Below, piece after piece: positions 53,495 through 62,520 of a stretch of DNA of 64,000 bases. Under the pieces are notes generated by a model. The model saw only the letters and a program-made list of their open reading frames with translations. It had not been told where the DNA came from and searched no databases. The translations under genes and the position numbers were made by a program. The stretch's first letter is position 1. Every line of letters begins with the position of its first letter. Source of the stretch: Erysipelotrichaceae bacterium 66202529 (GTDB taxonomy: Bacteria; Bacillota_I; Bacilli_A; Erysipelotrichales; Erysipelotrichaceae); assembly GCA_017161075.1 (NCBI GenBank), contig CP046174.1:1798001-1862000 (forward strand), in the 5' to 3' direction.

Positions 53495-56020
53495 ATGATG
53501 CCTGTGAATAGAGAAAGACTGTTATCCAGTAATCTCTGTATGCCGAAGCCAAGAGAGAATGCCGTGCTGAGAGAGGCTTTGTTTCAGCGGCTGGATGAGG
53601 GCTTACAGCATCGCCTGATCTGTATCCGTGCACAGGCCGGCAGTGGGAAAACAACACTTTTGACCACCTATTTCTCACAGCGTAAAAAACAGGTGCTGTG
53701 GCTGAGTCTGGATGCGGAATGCAATCATATAGAACTGTTTTTCGGCTATTTGCTGGAGGCTTTGTCACCCGTGCTCTTACATGAGGACTATGCGAGTATG
53801 AAAAAGGCTTTGCTTGCAGGGAAGGGGATTGACTGGCTGTATGAGCTGGTGGAGCTGTTATCCGCATGCAGTGACCATGTGCTTGTATTGGATAATGTGC
53901 ATGTACTGCTTGATAGCTCCTTATGCAATGCTCTTTCCTGGTTTCTGCATCATCTAAATGATTCTACCCGTGTAATTCTGTGCGGCAGAGAGCTGCCGGA
54001 TATGTATCTGTCCGATCTGGCTATGGAGAATGCCCTTGTAATACTTAATCAGGAGGAGCTGCTGTTTCGTGAGGATGAGGAGCTGCAGTTTTTAACATGC
54101 ACACTGAAGCTGCAGGCAGAGGATACACTTTTACGGCATATGTGCAAAATTGCTTCCGGATGGGTGGGAGGTCTGCAGCTGCTATCTATGGCTGGTGTAA
54201 ATAAACAGCAGGATATCCTTCACATGCGCAATGATGAGCTTTTGTATACGTATATCACGAAGGAAATATTTGAGCCGCTGTGTACGCAGGAACAGGAGTT
54301 TCTTTTCGCTCTCAGTATACTGGATTCCTTTGACCGTGCCTTTCTTGCCGTCTATCTGCACCATATGGATACAGATGCCTGCCTGCGTGCGATCGTGGAA
54401 CAGCATTTCATACTGGTTACGCTGGATGAGGACGCACAGCGCTATTGCTTTCATGATATCCTGAAGGATTATCTGCGCAGACGGTTGCTGGAGGAGCCAA
54501 GCAAGGAAAAGCAGCTGCATATTCAGGCAGCACAGGCATATCGCACAATGGAGCTGTATGCCGATTGTGTCCATCATTATCTTGCCTGTGAGGAGTATGA
54601 AGCAGCGATGGAGATCCTTTCCCAGACACCGCAGGATCACCGGGTCTTGTATTACCTTTCCCGGATTCCGCTGGATGTGATCTGCAGCAGAGCAGATTAT
54701 GCCTATCAGTATTTCTTTTACTATTATGCCAATTTCGAGGAGGAAGCCTGCCGCCGTATGTACCCGCTGATCTGTGAAGCCATGAATGAGGACCCAACGT
54801 TCTTGGCGTTTCAATGCACGCTGCCGATCATGAACGGGGATTATATGAATGAGACAATGACACTGATGCCGCTGGACGAATTGATGGCACTGCCGCTGTC
54901 GGATGTCACCAAAAGCTTTTTACTGTTAAAGGATGCCTTTTTAATGGCGATGCTGCATGATATGAAAGGCTGTCGGCAGTATCTAAAACTGATTGAGAGC
55001 ATTTATGAGGCTACACACAACATCTATACCGGAAGTATGCTGTATCTCATCCGTTCCCAGATTCATGAGGCGCTGGGGGAGTTCAAGCAGGCACTGCTTG
55101 CCTATGATAAATTACAAAGGCTGCTGCAGGAGCTTTCCTTTCAGAAACCATCCTATTATGTCGGTATAGCCGGTATTTATATGAAGCAGTTGAAAATAAA
55201 AGAGAGTGAAGTAGCACTGCGGCGATGTGATGAGACAAATACACGCGGATTGTTCAGTATCCGGCGTGCAGGAAGCTATACCAGAGCCCAGCTATATTGT
55301 GCCATGCGGGATGAGCGGGGATTGGAATTGCTGGATGTGCTGCTTGGCGACCGGCTGTATGAAAATGTTCTGTTAATGGCATCGCTGTTAAAGATTTTGT
55401 ACGTATGGAAGCCGGAGCATGCAATTTTTTTGACCTTCCAGCAGGCATATGAGCAGGAGCGACCGGATGATTTTGAAGCTCAGCTGCTGTATGGAATGCT
55501 GCTGTGCGATCAGGGAAGGCAGGAGGAAGCGGTGCAGCTGCTGAATCAGATTTTACAGGAAACGCGCAGAATCCAATGCCGTTATTCTCTGATTGAAGCC
55601 TGCATAATCAAGCTGTGCAGACTGTCACAAAGGGAGCAGGTGATCAAAAATCTGTTCATTGAGGCGCTCACGTATGCTGCCGAGCAGGAAATACGGCTGC
55701 CGTTTTTGTATATGAGGGAAAACTGGCATGGAGCTTCTTCCCTGTTGAGAGATTGTTTGAAAAGGGCGAGTGATAAGGAGCGTGTCTTTTGGAGAAGTCT
55801 GGATATCCCTCTGCAAGATCCCGTTTTGAGTGAGCGTGAGCTTGAGGTATTACAGGAGCTGGCCCAGGGAAACAGCAATAAGGTGATTGCAGAGCATCTT
55901 TATATATCACTGGCAACGGTAAAGACGCATATCTTGAATATATACGGTAAGCTGCAGGTGACAAACCGTGTTGAGGCATTGAATTATTACCGTGAGCATC
56001 TGCAGGACGGCTGTGGTTAA
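53495..56020 (+). CDS. MalT-type LuxR-family regulator (STAND ATPase)
   Basis: About 841 residues from ATG 53495; GTG 53504, nine bases after AAAAGGGGG, may be the true start. An N-terminal P-loop NTPase has RAQAGSGKTTLL and a Walker B-like HVLVLDNVHVLLD. A long helical TPR-like sensor (about 330-750) follows. The C-terminal LuxR helix-turn-helix is LSERELEVLQELAQGNSNKV, then IAEHLYISLATVKTHI. Such proteins switch on target operons when a small inducer binds. Being directly after the ABC exporter genes, it may regulate them. Confidence 0.9.
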   Translation: MMPVNRERLLSSNLCMPKPRENAVLREALFQRLDEGLQHRLICIRAQAGSGKTTLLTTYFSQRKKQVLWLSLDAECNHIELFFGYLLEALSPVLLHEDYASMKKALLAGKGIDWLYELVELLSACSDHVLVLDNVHVLLDSSLCNALSWFLHHLNDSTRVILCGRELPDMYLSDLAMENALVILNQEELLFREDEELQFLTCTLKLQAEDTLLRHMCKIASGWVGGLQLLSMAGVNKQQDILHMRNDELLYTYITKEIFEPLCTQEQEFLFALSILDSFDRAFLAVYLHHMDTDACLRAIVEQHFILVTLDEDAQRYCFHDILKDYLRRRLLEEPSKEKQLHIQAAQAYRTMELYADCVHHYLACEEYEAAMEILSQTPQDHRVLYYLSRIPLDVICSRADYAYQYFFYYYANFEEEACRRMYPLICEAMNEDPTFLAFQCTLPIMNGDYMNETMTLMPLDELMALPLSDVTKSFLLLKDAFLMAMLHDMKGCRQYLKLIESIYEATHNIYTGSMLYLIRSQIHEALGEFKQALLAYDKLQRLLQELSFQKPSYYVGIAGIYMKQLKIKESEVALRRCDETNTRGLFSIRRAGSYTRAQLYCAMRDERGLELLDVLLGDRLYENVLLMASLLKILYVWKPEHAIFLTFQQAYEQERPDDFEAQLLYGMLLCDQGRQEEAVQLLNQILQETRRIQCRYSLIEACIIKLCRLSQREQVIKNLFIEALTYAAEQEIRLPFLYMRENWHGASSLLRDCLKRASDKERVFWRSLDIPLQDPVLSERELEVLQELAQGNSNKVIAEHLYISLATVKTHILNIYGKLQVTNRVEALNYYREHLQDGCG

Positions 56021-56027
56021 GAGAAAA

Positions 56028-56081
56028 CCCTCTATGAGAGACAACGTATAGAAAGCGTTGAAACATAGGAGGGCTTTTTTT
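56028..56081 (+). terminator. Terminator after the MalT-like gene
   Basis: CCCTCTATG (56028-56036) pairs with CATAGGAGGG (56064-56073) with one bulge, followed by seven T. Confidence 0.8.
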
Positions 56082-56245
56082 AGTTTATCCTGTACAAAGG
56101 AGAGGTCTATTCGATATAGATTATGTTTATATTATTTTTTAAAGAGCAAATGTTTTGTATCCTGTCTTGGACAGAGGAGAGGTTTTGTGCTGTAATTGTT
56201 ATGTTTTGATATGGATGATAGCATATAAGAGGTAACGTGGCATGA

Positions 56246-56295
56246 CAAAAAAGGAAGTCCACCTCTATGCGCTGTTCATAGAGGTATGACTTCCT
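56246..56295 (-). terminator. Terminator after apbE (minus strand)
   Basis: AGGAAGTC (56252-56259) pairs with GACTTCCT (56288-56295), and inner ACCTCTATG (56261-56269) with CATAGAGGT (56277-56285). TTTTTT follows on the minus strand. Confidence 0.9.
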
Positions 56296-56316
56296 GATTG
56301 TATAAGTGCTGTTGCG

Positions 56317-57429
56317 TCAGCTTTTTTTAATTTTATCCTTCAAGCCGTCACTGAAGACGATCTGATAGCCCTTCACGCTGATTGCCTCGGTGCCATCCTC
56401 CGGCTTCTGAATATCGTCATATACCCAAATGGCATTTGCCCGTATGCCTTCTTCCTTATTCAGCTTATCGAGCAGCTTGACCCCGTCCGCGTGACTCATG
56501 GTATACAGGGTGGTGGAAAGAATATCCGCTATTCCGCTGTTATCGGTAATCACTGTTACGGCACGGCTGTGTCGGGCCGGCATCAGGGTGAGGGGATCAA
56601 TGATATGATGCATGATCTGTCCCTTATAGGTATAGTAGCGCTGGTAATCGCCGCTGGTCACAAAGGAGGTATTTCCTTTTGATTTTACAGAAATCAGAGA
56701 GTCCGTAGCCTGTGCCTTCAGATTGGGAATCTGAATACCGACAGACCAGGCTTCATCCTCTGGCTTATCTCCAATCAGACGGATATTGCCGCCGCCGTTG
56801 AGTATGGCGTGCTGCAGTCCGTCCTTTTGCAGCTGCTCGGCAATCAGCTCCACGGCATAGCCCTTCGCAACTCCTCCGACATCCAGAGAAACCCTTGCAT
56901 CATCAATATATACCGTGCTTTTCTTTTCGTCGATTTGCACATGCTTCCAGCCGCTGTGGCGTTGTGCCTCCTTCAGCTCCTTCATGGAAGGGATACTGCT
57001 TTCCTCATCCTTCTGATTAGCAAGCGTACCCGCCTCGCGGTAATCGTGCCATATATTGAGAACACTGCCCATTGTGATATCAAAGCGATGATCGCTGATG
57101 GTATCGTAGGCTTTGGACAGCTTCAACAGGTCAATGATGACCGGCTCCACCTTGACTGCCTGCTTTCCGGCATTGTCGTTGATTGTTTTAATATTGTTTA
57201 CCCCGTCATAGCTGTTGTATTTGTCGAACAGCCGGTCGTAATAGCGGAACTGTTTTTTTAATTCCTGACTGTATTGGTTGAAGGCAGTCTCATTTTCCGT
57301 ATACGCAGTAAAGCTGACCACGGTATCAAAACCGATATCCGTTGCCGTCATCGTATATTTGCTGAGGGCTTTGCCCTGACATCCACTCAAAAGCATTGCA
57401 CTGAGCAGCAGTCCCAGTATTTTTTTCAT
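56317..57429 (-). CDS. apbE: FAD:protein FMN transferase (ApbE), lipoprotein
   Basis: 370 residues from ATG 57429, with GGTGAT upstream; a longer start at 57447 is less likely. The signal peptide ends in lipobox LLSGC, so it is anchored outside. ApbE motifs are FDTVVSFTAY, DVGGVAKGYAVELIAEQL (active-site region), ILNGGGNIRLIG and HHIIDPLTLMPA. It attaches FMN by phosphoester bonds to Thr in Dxx(S/T)GAT motifs. It is divergent from the Rnf operon, whose RnfG (DTITGAT) and RnfD (DVITSAT) carry such sites, so they are its expected substrates. Confidence 0.95.
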   Translation of the reverse strand: MKKILGLLLSAMLLSGCQGKALSKYTMTATDIGFDTVVSFTAYTENETAFNQYSQELKKQFRYYDRLFDKYNSYDGVNNIKTINDNAGKQAVKVEPVIIDLLKLSKAYDTISDHRFDITMGSVLNIWHDYREAGTLANQKDEESSIPSMKELKEAQRHSGWKHVQIDEKKSTVYIDDARVSLDVGGVAKGYAVELIAEQLQKDGLQHAILNGGGNIRLIGDKPEDEAWSVGIQIPNLKAQATDSLISVKSKGNTSFVTSGDYQRYYTYKGQIMHHIIDPLTLMPARHSRAVTVITDNSGIADILSTTLYTMSHADGVKLLDKLNKEEGIRANAIWVYDDIQKPEDGTEAISVKGYQIVFSDGLKDKIKKS

Positions 57430-57655
57430 AGTATCACCGTTTGACATTATACCATTATTTTCATGAATTTAAACCGGGATGCATAAGAAAACATTATCAT
57501 TTTCTGTATGGGCAAAGCATTCCCTTTCAGTAACAATTTATCATTTTTACAAAACTATCCAAATGTAAGGAAATTGCACAAAAAGGGAAGCAAATTACAG
57601 GACAAAACCCTAAGAAAATGTTAAATTTCCGCTTTTTATCATGGTATGAAAATGC

Positions 57656-57692
57656 TATAATAAAACCGGTATGTAAAATGTGTTAACACATT
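57656..57692 (+). promoter_or_regulatory. Rnf promoter -10 and downstream palindrome
   Basis: TATAAT (57656-57661) with a weak -35. AATGTGTTAACACATT (57677-57692) is a perfect 16-bp palindrome just downstream of the expected start, where a bound repressor would block the operon. The TGTG/CACA arms recall Rex or CRP/FNR-type sites, but no assignment is possible. Confidence 0.55.
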
Positions 57693-57736
57693 CACATATG
57701 ATATGGAAGAAGTAAGAGAAAGGTAAGGTGACTGTG

Positions 57737-59029
57737 ATGTCATTGTTTAAAGGACCCATGCGTCAGCACATTCCGGGACATAAGGAACTTAGCGACCATG
57801 TAGACATCATGGAAGTGAAAGCCGGCAGCAAGGTATATATTCCTTTAATCTGCGGGCCTTCTGTGAATCTGGAAATCCTGGTTAAGGAAGGTGACCATGT
57901 TTCCATTGGTACGAAAGTTGCCCAGTGCAATGAACGTAATGTTGTTCCTATTTTTGCAAGTGTTTCCGGTACTGTAGCAGGTACGCAGAAGCTCATGCAT
58001 TCTTCCCTGAAGCCGGTGGAGCATCTCGTCATTGAAAACGACGGACTATATGAGCGCATACGCTCATTTGAGCCGCTGGATTATCAGCATGCGGATCGTA
58101 CAGCACTGATTGATTTCATGATGAATGCGGGAATCATCGGTCTGGGTGGTGCGGGATTCCCTGCATACATCAAGTACAAATTTGCAAAGGATGTAAAAAA
58201 GCTGATCATCAATGCGGTGGAATGTGAACCGTTTATCACTGCGGATTATAAGATGATTCAGGCACACAGGGAAGAATTTGTCACCGGTGTGGCAGCCATG
58301 AAGAAGATGGCAATGGCACCGGAGGCTGTGATTGCCATTAAAAAGACGCATCCGGATCTGATTCAGTTTGTCGAGGAAGCAATCAAGGGTATGGAGGGCT
58401 TCAGCGTTGCGGCTGTACCGGATGTATACCCAATGGGCTGGGAGCGTGTTCTGGTGCGTGAAATCATGCATGCGGAATATGAAAAGCTGCCGGGTGAGGT
58501 CGGTGCCATTGTCAATAATGCGACAACGGCGATTGCCTTCGGAGAGGCTCTGTTAACAGGAACGCCAATCGTAAGCAAGACGCTGACGGTTTCCGGAAAT
58601 GCAGTAAAAAATCCTGTCAATGTACAGGTACCTGTCGGTGTTCCTGCATCCGAGGTCATTGCGGCATGCGGCGGCTACACCTGTGAGGATGTGACACTGA
58701 TCGCCGGGGGGCCGATGATGGGGAAAACGATCGTCAATGATAAATTCGTCATCGACCGCAATATGAATGCATTGACCATTCTGGAGAATAAGCCGTTTGA
58801 CAGCATTGCCTGTCTGCGCTGCGGAAAATGCTCGGATCACTGCCCGGCAGGCTTACAGCCGGTGCGCATTGCCCAGGCGGTAAAAACGAACGATAAGAAA
58901 GCCATGGAGAAGCTATGTGCCATGGATTGTATTGAGTGCGGTCTGTGTACATATATCTGTCCGTCCCGTCTGGATGTGACGGAAAATGTCCGCCGTGCAA
59001 AGCGTCAGCTGATGCTGGCTAAGAAGTAA
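57737..59029 (+). CDS. rnfC: Rnf complex subunit RnfC
   Basis: 430 residues from ATG 57737, six bases after AAGGTG; GTG 57728 is an in-frame alternative. The N-terminal barrel-sandwich domain is followed by the NADH/FMN domain (GLGGAGFPAYIKYKF, NAVECEPFITADYKM) and an SLBB-like domain. Two [4Fe-4S] clusters are C359/C362/C365/C369 (CLRCGKCSDHC) and C398/C401/C404/C408 (CIECGLCTYIC). RnfC is the cytoplasmic NAD-reducing end of the ferredoxin:NAD ion pump. First gene of the operon. Confidence 0.97.
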   Translation: MSLFKGPMRQHIPGHKELSDHVDIMEVKAGSKVYIPLICGPSVNLEILVKEGDHVSIGTKVAQCNERNVVPIFASVSGTVAGTQKLMHSSLKPVEHLVIENDGLYERIRSFEPLDYQHADRTALIDFMMNAGIIGLGGAGFPAYIKYKFAKDVKKLIINAVECEPFITADYKMIQAHREEFVTGVAAMKKMAMAPEAVIAIKKTHPDLIQFVEEAIKGMEGFSVAAVPDVYPMGWERVLVREIMHAEYEKLPGEVGAIVNNATTAIAFGEALLTGTPIVSKTLTVSGNAVKNPVNVQVPVGVPASEVIAACGGYTCEDVTLIAGGPMMGKTIVNDKFVIDRNMNALTILENKPFDSIACLRCGKCSDHCPAGLQPVRIAQAVKTNDKKAMEKLCAMDCIECGLCTYICPSRLDVTENVRRAKRQLMLAKK

Positions 59030-59042
59030 GGGAGGGTATACA

Positions 59043-60545
59043 ATGAAATTTACATTCCATGCATCACCGAACTTACGTCAGAAGCAGAGCACACAGCAGA
59101 TCATGCTGGAGCTGATGCTCGGGTTACTCGTGGTGTTTGCGTTTTCACTTATTTATTATAATCAGGCATGGGGCTTTGAGCACATGCTGCAGGCTGTCAA
59201 GCTGCTTGCGGTATCCCTGCTTGTTGCATTTGTAACAGAGCTTGCCTGGGCATTCTTTATGAAGAAGGATCAGAAATTCGATCTTCCGTATATTAAGAAA
59301 TTTATGGGAGGATCCTTTGGCTGGATCACAGCGATTATCCTGACACTGATGTGTCCGATCAGCATCCGTCCTTATGCGCTGGGTGTTTCCACCTTCTTCG
59401 CAATCTTTTTTGCAAAGCTCTTGTTTGGGGGCTTTGGAAACAATATCTTCAATCCTGCGGCAGTCGGCAGAGCGATTGTCTTTGCGACCTTCATGGGAGC
59501 GACAACCGATGTGATCACCTCTGCAACGCCGACGACTGTGATTGCCTCTGATTTTAACTGGCTGGTGACAAATCCGGAAATGATCAAGGACATGATGAGT
59601 GAAATCGGTGGTCTTGGCACACTGCTTACCGGATGGTATCCGGGGGCAATCGGTGAAACGAGTGCCATTATCATTCTGCTGGTTGGTATTGTGCTGTCCA
59701 TCCGCCACGTCATTGACTGGAGGGTTCCTGCGGTATATCTGGGGAGCATCTTCGTTCTGGCAGCCGGTATTGCCCTGCTGCGCGGTGTTGGCAGCTATGA
59801 CGGTATTCCAGGCTTTATATGGTATCCGCTGGTGCATGTTTTAACGGGTGGCGTTGTCTTTGGTGCAGTCTTTATGCTGACTGATCCGGTGACCTCTCCA
59901 ACAAGTGCACAGGGACGCTGTATCTTTGCACTGGGTGCTGCCATCATCACTGTACTGATTCGTGTAAAAGCAAATCTGCCGGAAGGCTGTCTGTATTCCA
60001 TTCTGATGATGAATATGCTGACTCCGATGATTGAAAAAGGGCTGGAAGGAAAACAGCTGGCGCTGCGTAAAAAAGCGACCATCATCTTCAGTGTGATTGC
60101 TGTTATCGGTATGGGAAGCGTCCTGCTTGCCGGAAGCGTTATTGAAGCAAAAGAGCCTGCACCTGCTGTTATGCTGAATACAGCAGATAAGGACGTTAAT
60201 AAATTTGAAGCCAGGCTGAATGGAAAAACTGAAAACAGCGATGGCTCTACAACCTTCCATGTGGAAGCACAGGGATATGCATCTACCGAGGATCCAAATA
60301 TCTACAACAAATTTGATATCACAGTAAAGGATGATAAAATCGTTTCTGTGGTACCGACAGAAATCAATGATACGGAATATCAGGGGGACAAAATTGATAA
60401 CCCTGCCTTCCTGGATCAGTTTATCGGACAGGATCTGAAAAAGGATGTTGAGGTTGAAAAAAACGATGTGGTAACAGAAGCTACGTTCTCTTCCAAATCG
60501 ACGGTGCGTGCCGTTGAAGAAGTGCGTAAGGCTCTGGGATATTAG
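59043..60545 (+). CDS. rnfD: RnfD fused to a C-terminal FMN-binding-like domain
   Basis: 500 residues; ordinary RnfD has about 310-350. Residues 1-370 are the normal membrane subunit with FNPAAVGRAIVFAT, the flavinylation motif DVITSATPTT (T162) and LTDPVTSPTSAQGR. After an extra helix (about 343-366), residues 370-500 form an outside domain resembling RnfG's FMN-binding domain (FDITVKDDKIVSVVPTEIND). Its motif is DVVTEATFSSKS: D475 and T481 are in the right places, but the usual Gly is Glu479. So the protein may carry one or two covalent FMN. Confidence 0.93.
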   Translation: MKFTFHASPNLRQKQSTQQIMLELMLGLLVVFAFSLIYYNQAWGFEHMLQAVKLLAVSLLVAFVTELAWAFFMKKDQKFDLPYIKKFMGGSFGWITAIILTLMCPISIRPYALGVSTFFAIFFAKLLFGGFGNNIFNPAAVGRAIVFATFMGATTDVITSATPTTVIASDFNWLVTNPEMIKDMMSEIGGLGTLLTGWYPGAIGETSAIIILLVGIVLSIRHVIDWRVPAVYLGSIFVLAAGIALLRGVGSYDGIPGFIWYPLVHVLTGGVVFGAVFMLTDPVTSPTSAQGRCIFALGAAIITVLIRVKANLPEGCLYSILMMNMLTPMIEKGLEGKQLALRKKATIIFSVIAVIGMGSVLLAGSVIEAKEPAPAVMLNTADKDVNKFEARLNGKTENSDGSTTFHVEAQGYASTEDPNIYNKFDITVKDDKIVSVVPTEINDTEYQGDKIDNPAFLDQFIGQDLKKDVEVEKNDVVTEATFSSKSTVRAVEEVRKALGY

Positions 60546-60556
60546 GAGGTAAGAAT

Positions 60557-61075
60557 ATGAAAAAGATCATACATCTGACTGTTTTCTTAGCTCTGATTGC
60601 TGCCCTTGCCGGAGGAGCACTGGCGTTTGCCAACAATATGACAGCTCCTGTCATCGCTGCCAATGAGCTGGCTGCGGAAAAGGAGACACTGAAGGAAATC
60701 TATCCGGATGTGAGTGATGATGCATTTGTAAAAGTAAAAGACAATGCTTCCAAAACCATTGAGAAAATCTTCAAGGTGGAAGGAAAGGGCTATATCTTCA
60801 AAATGAAGGTAACCGGCTATAAGGACGGTACCAGCTATCTGGTTGCCCTGAATAAGGATGGAAGCGTATATGACTATGTTGCTATTTCTAACGGAGATAC
60901 ACAGGGGCTTGGTTCCAAGGTTACGGAACAGCCATTTCGTGATTCTTTAAAGGGGAAGGATGCAACCGGTGAAGAGATTCTTGATGATACGATTACCGGA
61001 GCTACGGTTTCCAGTAAGCCGGTTATCGAGGGAATTCGCGAAGCAGCCAAATATCAGGCTGAGAATCTGAAATAG
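60557..61075 (+). CDS. rnfG: Rnf complex subunit RnfG (FMN-binding)
   Basis: 172 residues: an N-terminal membrane anchor (about 5-27) and one outside FMN-binding domain. The flavinylation motif DTITGATVSSKPV gives T150 as the expected FMN-phosphothreonine, to be modified by the ApbE encoded next door. Conserved GDTQGLGSKV lies before it. It relays electrons between RnfD and the rest of the pump. TTAGGAGGTAAG precedes the ATG. Confidence 0.96.
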   Translation: MKKIIHLTVFLALIAALAGGALAFANNMTAPVIAANELAAEKETLKEIYPDVSDDAFVKVKDNASKTIEKIFKVEGKGYIFKMKVTGYKDGTSYLVALNKDGSVYDYVAISNGDTQGLGSKVTEQPFRDSLKGKDATGEEILDDTITGATVSSKPVIEGIREAAKYQAENLK

Positions 61076-61089
61076 GAGGTGGATGAAGA

Positions 61090-61749
61090 ATGAACCGTAA
61101 AGAAAATTTTACAGCAGGATTCATCCGTGAAAATCCTGTATTCTCTCTATATCTGGGACTTTGTTCCACCCTGGCCATCACGACCACGCTGAACAATGCC
61201 ATCGGTATGGGAGTTGCTGTTATCGTTGTATTGATCATGTCCAATGTGATCATATCGCTGATTCGTAACATTACACCGTCAGAAATCCGAATTCCGGTGT
61301 ATATCGTTATTATTGCGACACTTGTTAAAATCATCCAGATGCTGATTAAGGCATATGCGCCAAGTCTGGATTCCGCATTGGGAGTGTTTATCCCATTGAT
61401 TGTTGTAAACTGTATTATTCTGGGACGTGCAGAAGCCTTTGCAAGTAAGAACGGGGTATTTGATTCTGCGCTTGACGGTCTTGGCATGGGGCTTGGATAT
61501 ACCGTATCCATCATCCTGATGTCCGCAATCCGTCAGATTATTGCAACGGGTATTCTGTCCTTTGACAATCCGTTCGATGCCGCTCAGAATATCTTCTCCA
61601 TTCGTATTATTCCGGAGGACTTTGCGATTTCCATGTTCTCTCAGCCGTTTGGTGCATTCTGTACGTTTGCATGTCTGGCTGCCGGACTGGCTGCATATAA
61701 GTCTCACCAGCAGAATAAAGCGAAAAAACTGGAAAAGGAGGCGAAATAA
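61090..61749 (+). CDS. rnfE: Rnf complex subunit RnfE
   Basis: 219 residues with six membrane helices. Features are GFIRENPVFSLYLGLCSTLA near the start, VVNCIILGRAEAFASKNGV (conserved Cys in NC) and FSQPFGAFCTFACLAAGLA. RnfE pairs with RnfA in inverted topology and shares a [2Fe-2S] cluster with it in known structures. AGGAGGTGG precedes the ATG and rnfA follows after 3 bases. Confidence 0.96.
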   Translation: MNRKENFTAGFIRENPVFSLYLGLCSTLAITTTLNNAIGMGVAVIVVLIMSNVIISLIRNITPSEIRIPVYIVIIATLVKIIQMLIKAYAPSLDSALGVFIPLIVVNCIILGRAEAFASKNGVFDSALDGLGMGLGYTVSIILMSAIRQIIATGILSFDNPFDAAQNIFSIRIIPEDFAISMFSQPFGAFCTFACLAAGLAAYKSHQQNKAKKLEKEAK

Positions 61750-61752
61750 ACG

Positions 61753-62334
61753 ATGAACTGGAGCAATTTATTTGTTATGCTGATTACGTTTGTGTTCATT
61801 AACAACGTCGTCCTGAATCAGTTCCTAGGTATGTGCCCATTCATGGGGGTATCCAAAAAGAGCAGCTCTGCCATCGGTATGGGTGCTGCCGTTACCTTTG
61901 TTATCGTAGCTGCGTCTCTGGTAACCTATGGCCTGTATTACACAGTACTGGATCCGCTGGGACTTCAGTATATGGATTTGATCACCTTCATTCTGGTCAT
62001 TGCCGCACTGGTACAGCTGGTCGAAATGATTATCAAGAAGCTGAGTCCTTCTCTATATAAGGCGCTGGGTGTATACCTGCCGCTGATTACGACAAACTGT
62101 GTCGTATTGAATGTAACCTTGAACAACATCACCAGCGGCTACAACTTCGCAGAGATGCTGACATATTCCATTGCTATTCCGGTCGGATTTACGATGGTAC
62201 TGTACATCTTCTCTACGATTCGTGAGCGTCTGGATGCCTGTGATACTCCGCTTTCCTGGAAAGGAAATCCGATTGCCCTGATCGTTGCAGCAATCATGGC
62301 ACTTGCCTTCAGCGGACTGATGGGTCTGGTTTAA
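61753..62334 (+). CDS. rnfA: Rnf complex subunit RnfA
   Basis: 193 residues with six membrane helices. Family blocks are NNVVLNQFLGMCPFMGVSKK (with the cluster-binding Cys), LVEMIIKKLSPSLYKALGVY, LPLITTNCVVLNVTL and a GLMGLV end. It forms the membrane core with RnfE. One base separates its stop from the start of a 56-codon Cys-rich gene, and rnfB comes next. Canonical clostridial order CDGEAB is kept apart from this insertion. Confidence 0.97.
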   Translation: MNWSNLFVMLITFVFINNVVLNQFLGMCPFMGVSKKSSSAIGMGAAVTFVIVAASLVTYGLYYTVLDPLGLQYMDLITFILVIAALVQLVEMIIKKLSPSLYKALGVYLPLITTNCVVLNVTLNNITSGYNFAEMLTYSIAIPVGFTMVLYIFSTIRERLDACDTPLSWKGNPIALIVAAIMALAFSGLMGLV

Positions 62335-62335
62335 T

Positions 62336-62506
62336 ATGAAGGCATTACTTCCCGTCCTGTATCTGGGGGCACTCGGTGCTGTTTATGCGCTGGTGTTTTA
62401 TTTCAATCATAAAACACCGCTTCCCAAGGGATGTGAGGATTTAAAAGCACAGTGCAAGGGCTGTCATGATCATTCCTGCTGCAACAACCCTGCACATGAG
62501 GAATAG
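62336..62506 (+). CDS. 56-residue Cys-rich membrane peptide between rnfA and rnfB
   Basis: ATG 62336 starts one base after the rnfA stop. One helix (about 3-24, LLPVLYLGALGAVYALVFYF) is followed by a tail with PKGCEDLKAQCKGCHDHSCC: Cys33, 40, 43, 48 and 49. The arrangement, one helix plus a metal- or cluster-ready Cys tail, recalls NqrM, which matures the Fe site of the related Na+-NQR, and the FeoB-associated Cys-rich peptides. The spacing differs from NqrM as I recall it. It probably assists Fe-S assembly in RnfA/E or RnfB, or is an extra electron carrier; this is inference. Confidence 0.75.
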   Translation: MKALLPVLYLGALGAVYALVFYFNHKTPLPKGCEDLKAQCKGCHDHSCCNNPAHEE

Positions 62507-62520
62507 AAAGGGGTAGTCAT

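Noticed and set aside
59145..59837. 230-codon minus-strand frame inside rnfD
   Set aside because: Antisense shadow; Asn/Gln/Arg/Cys-rich, no motif.
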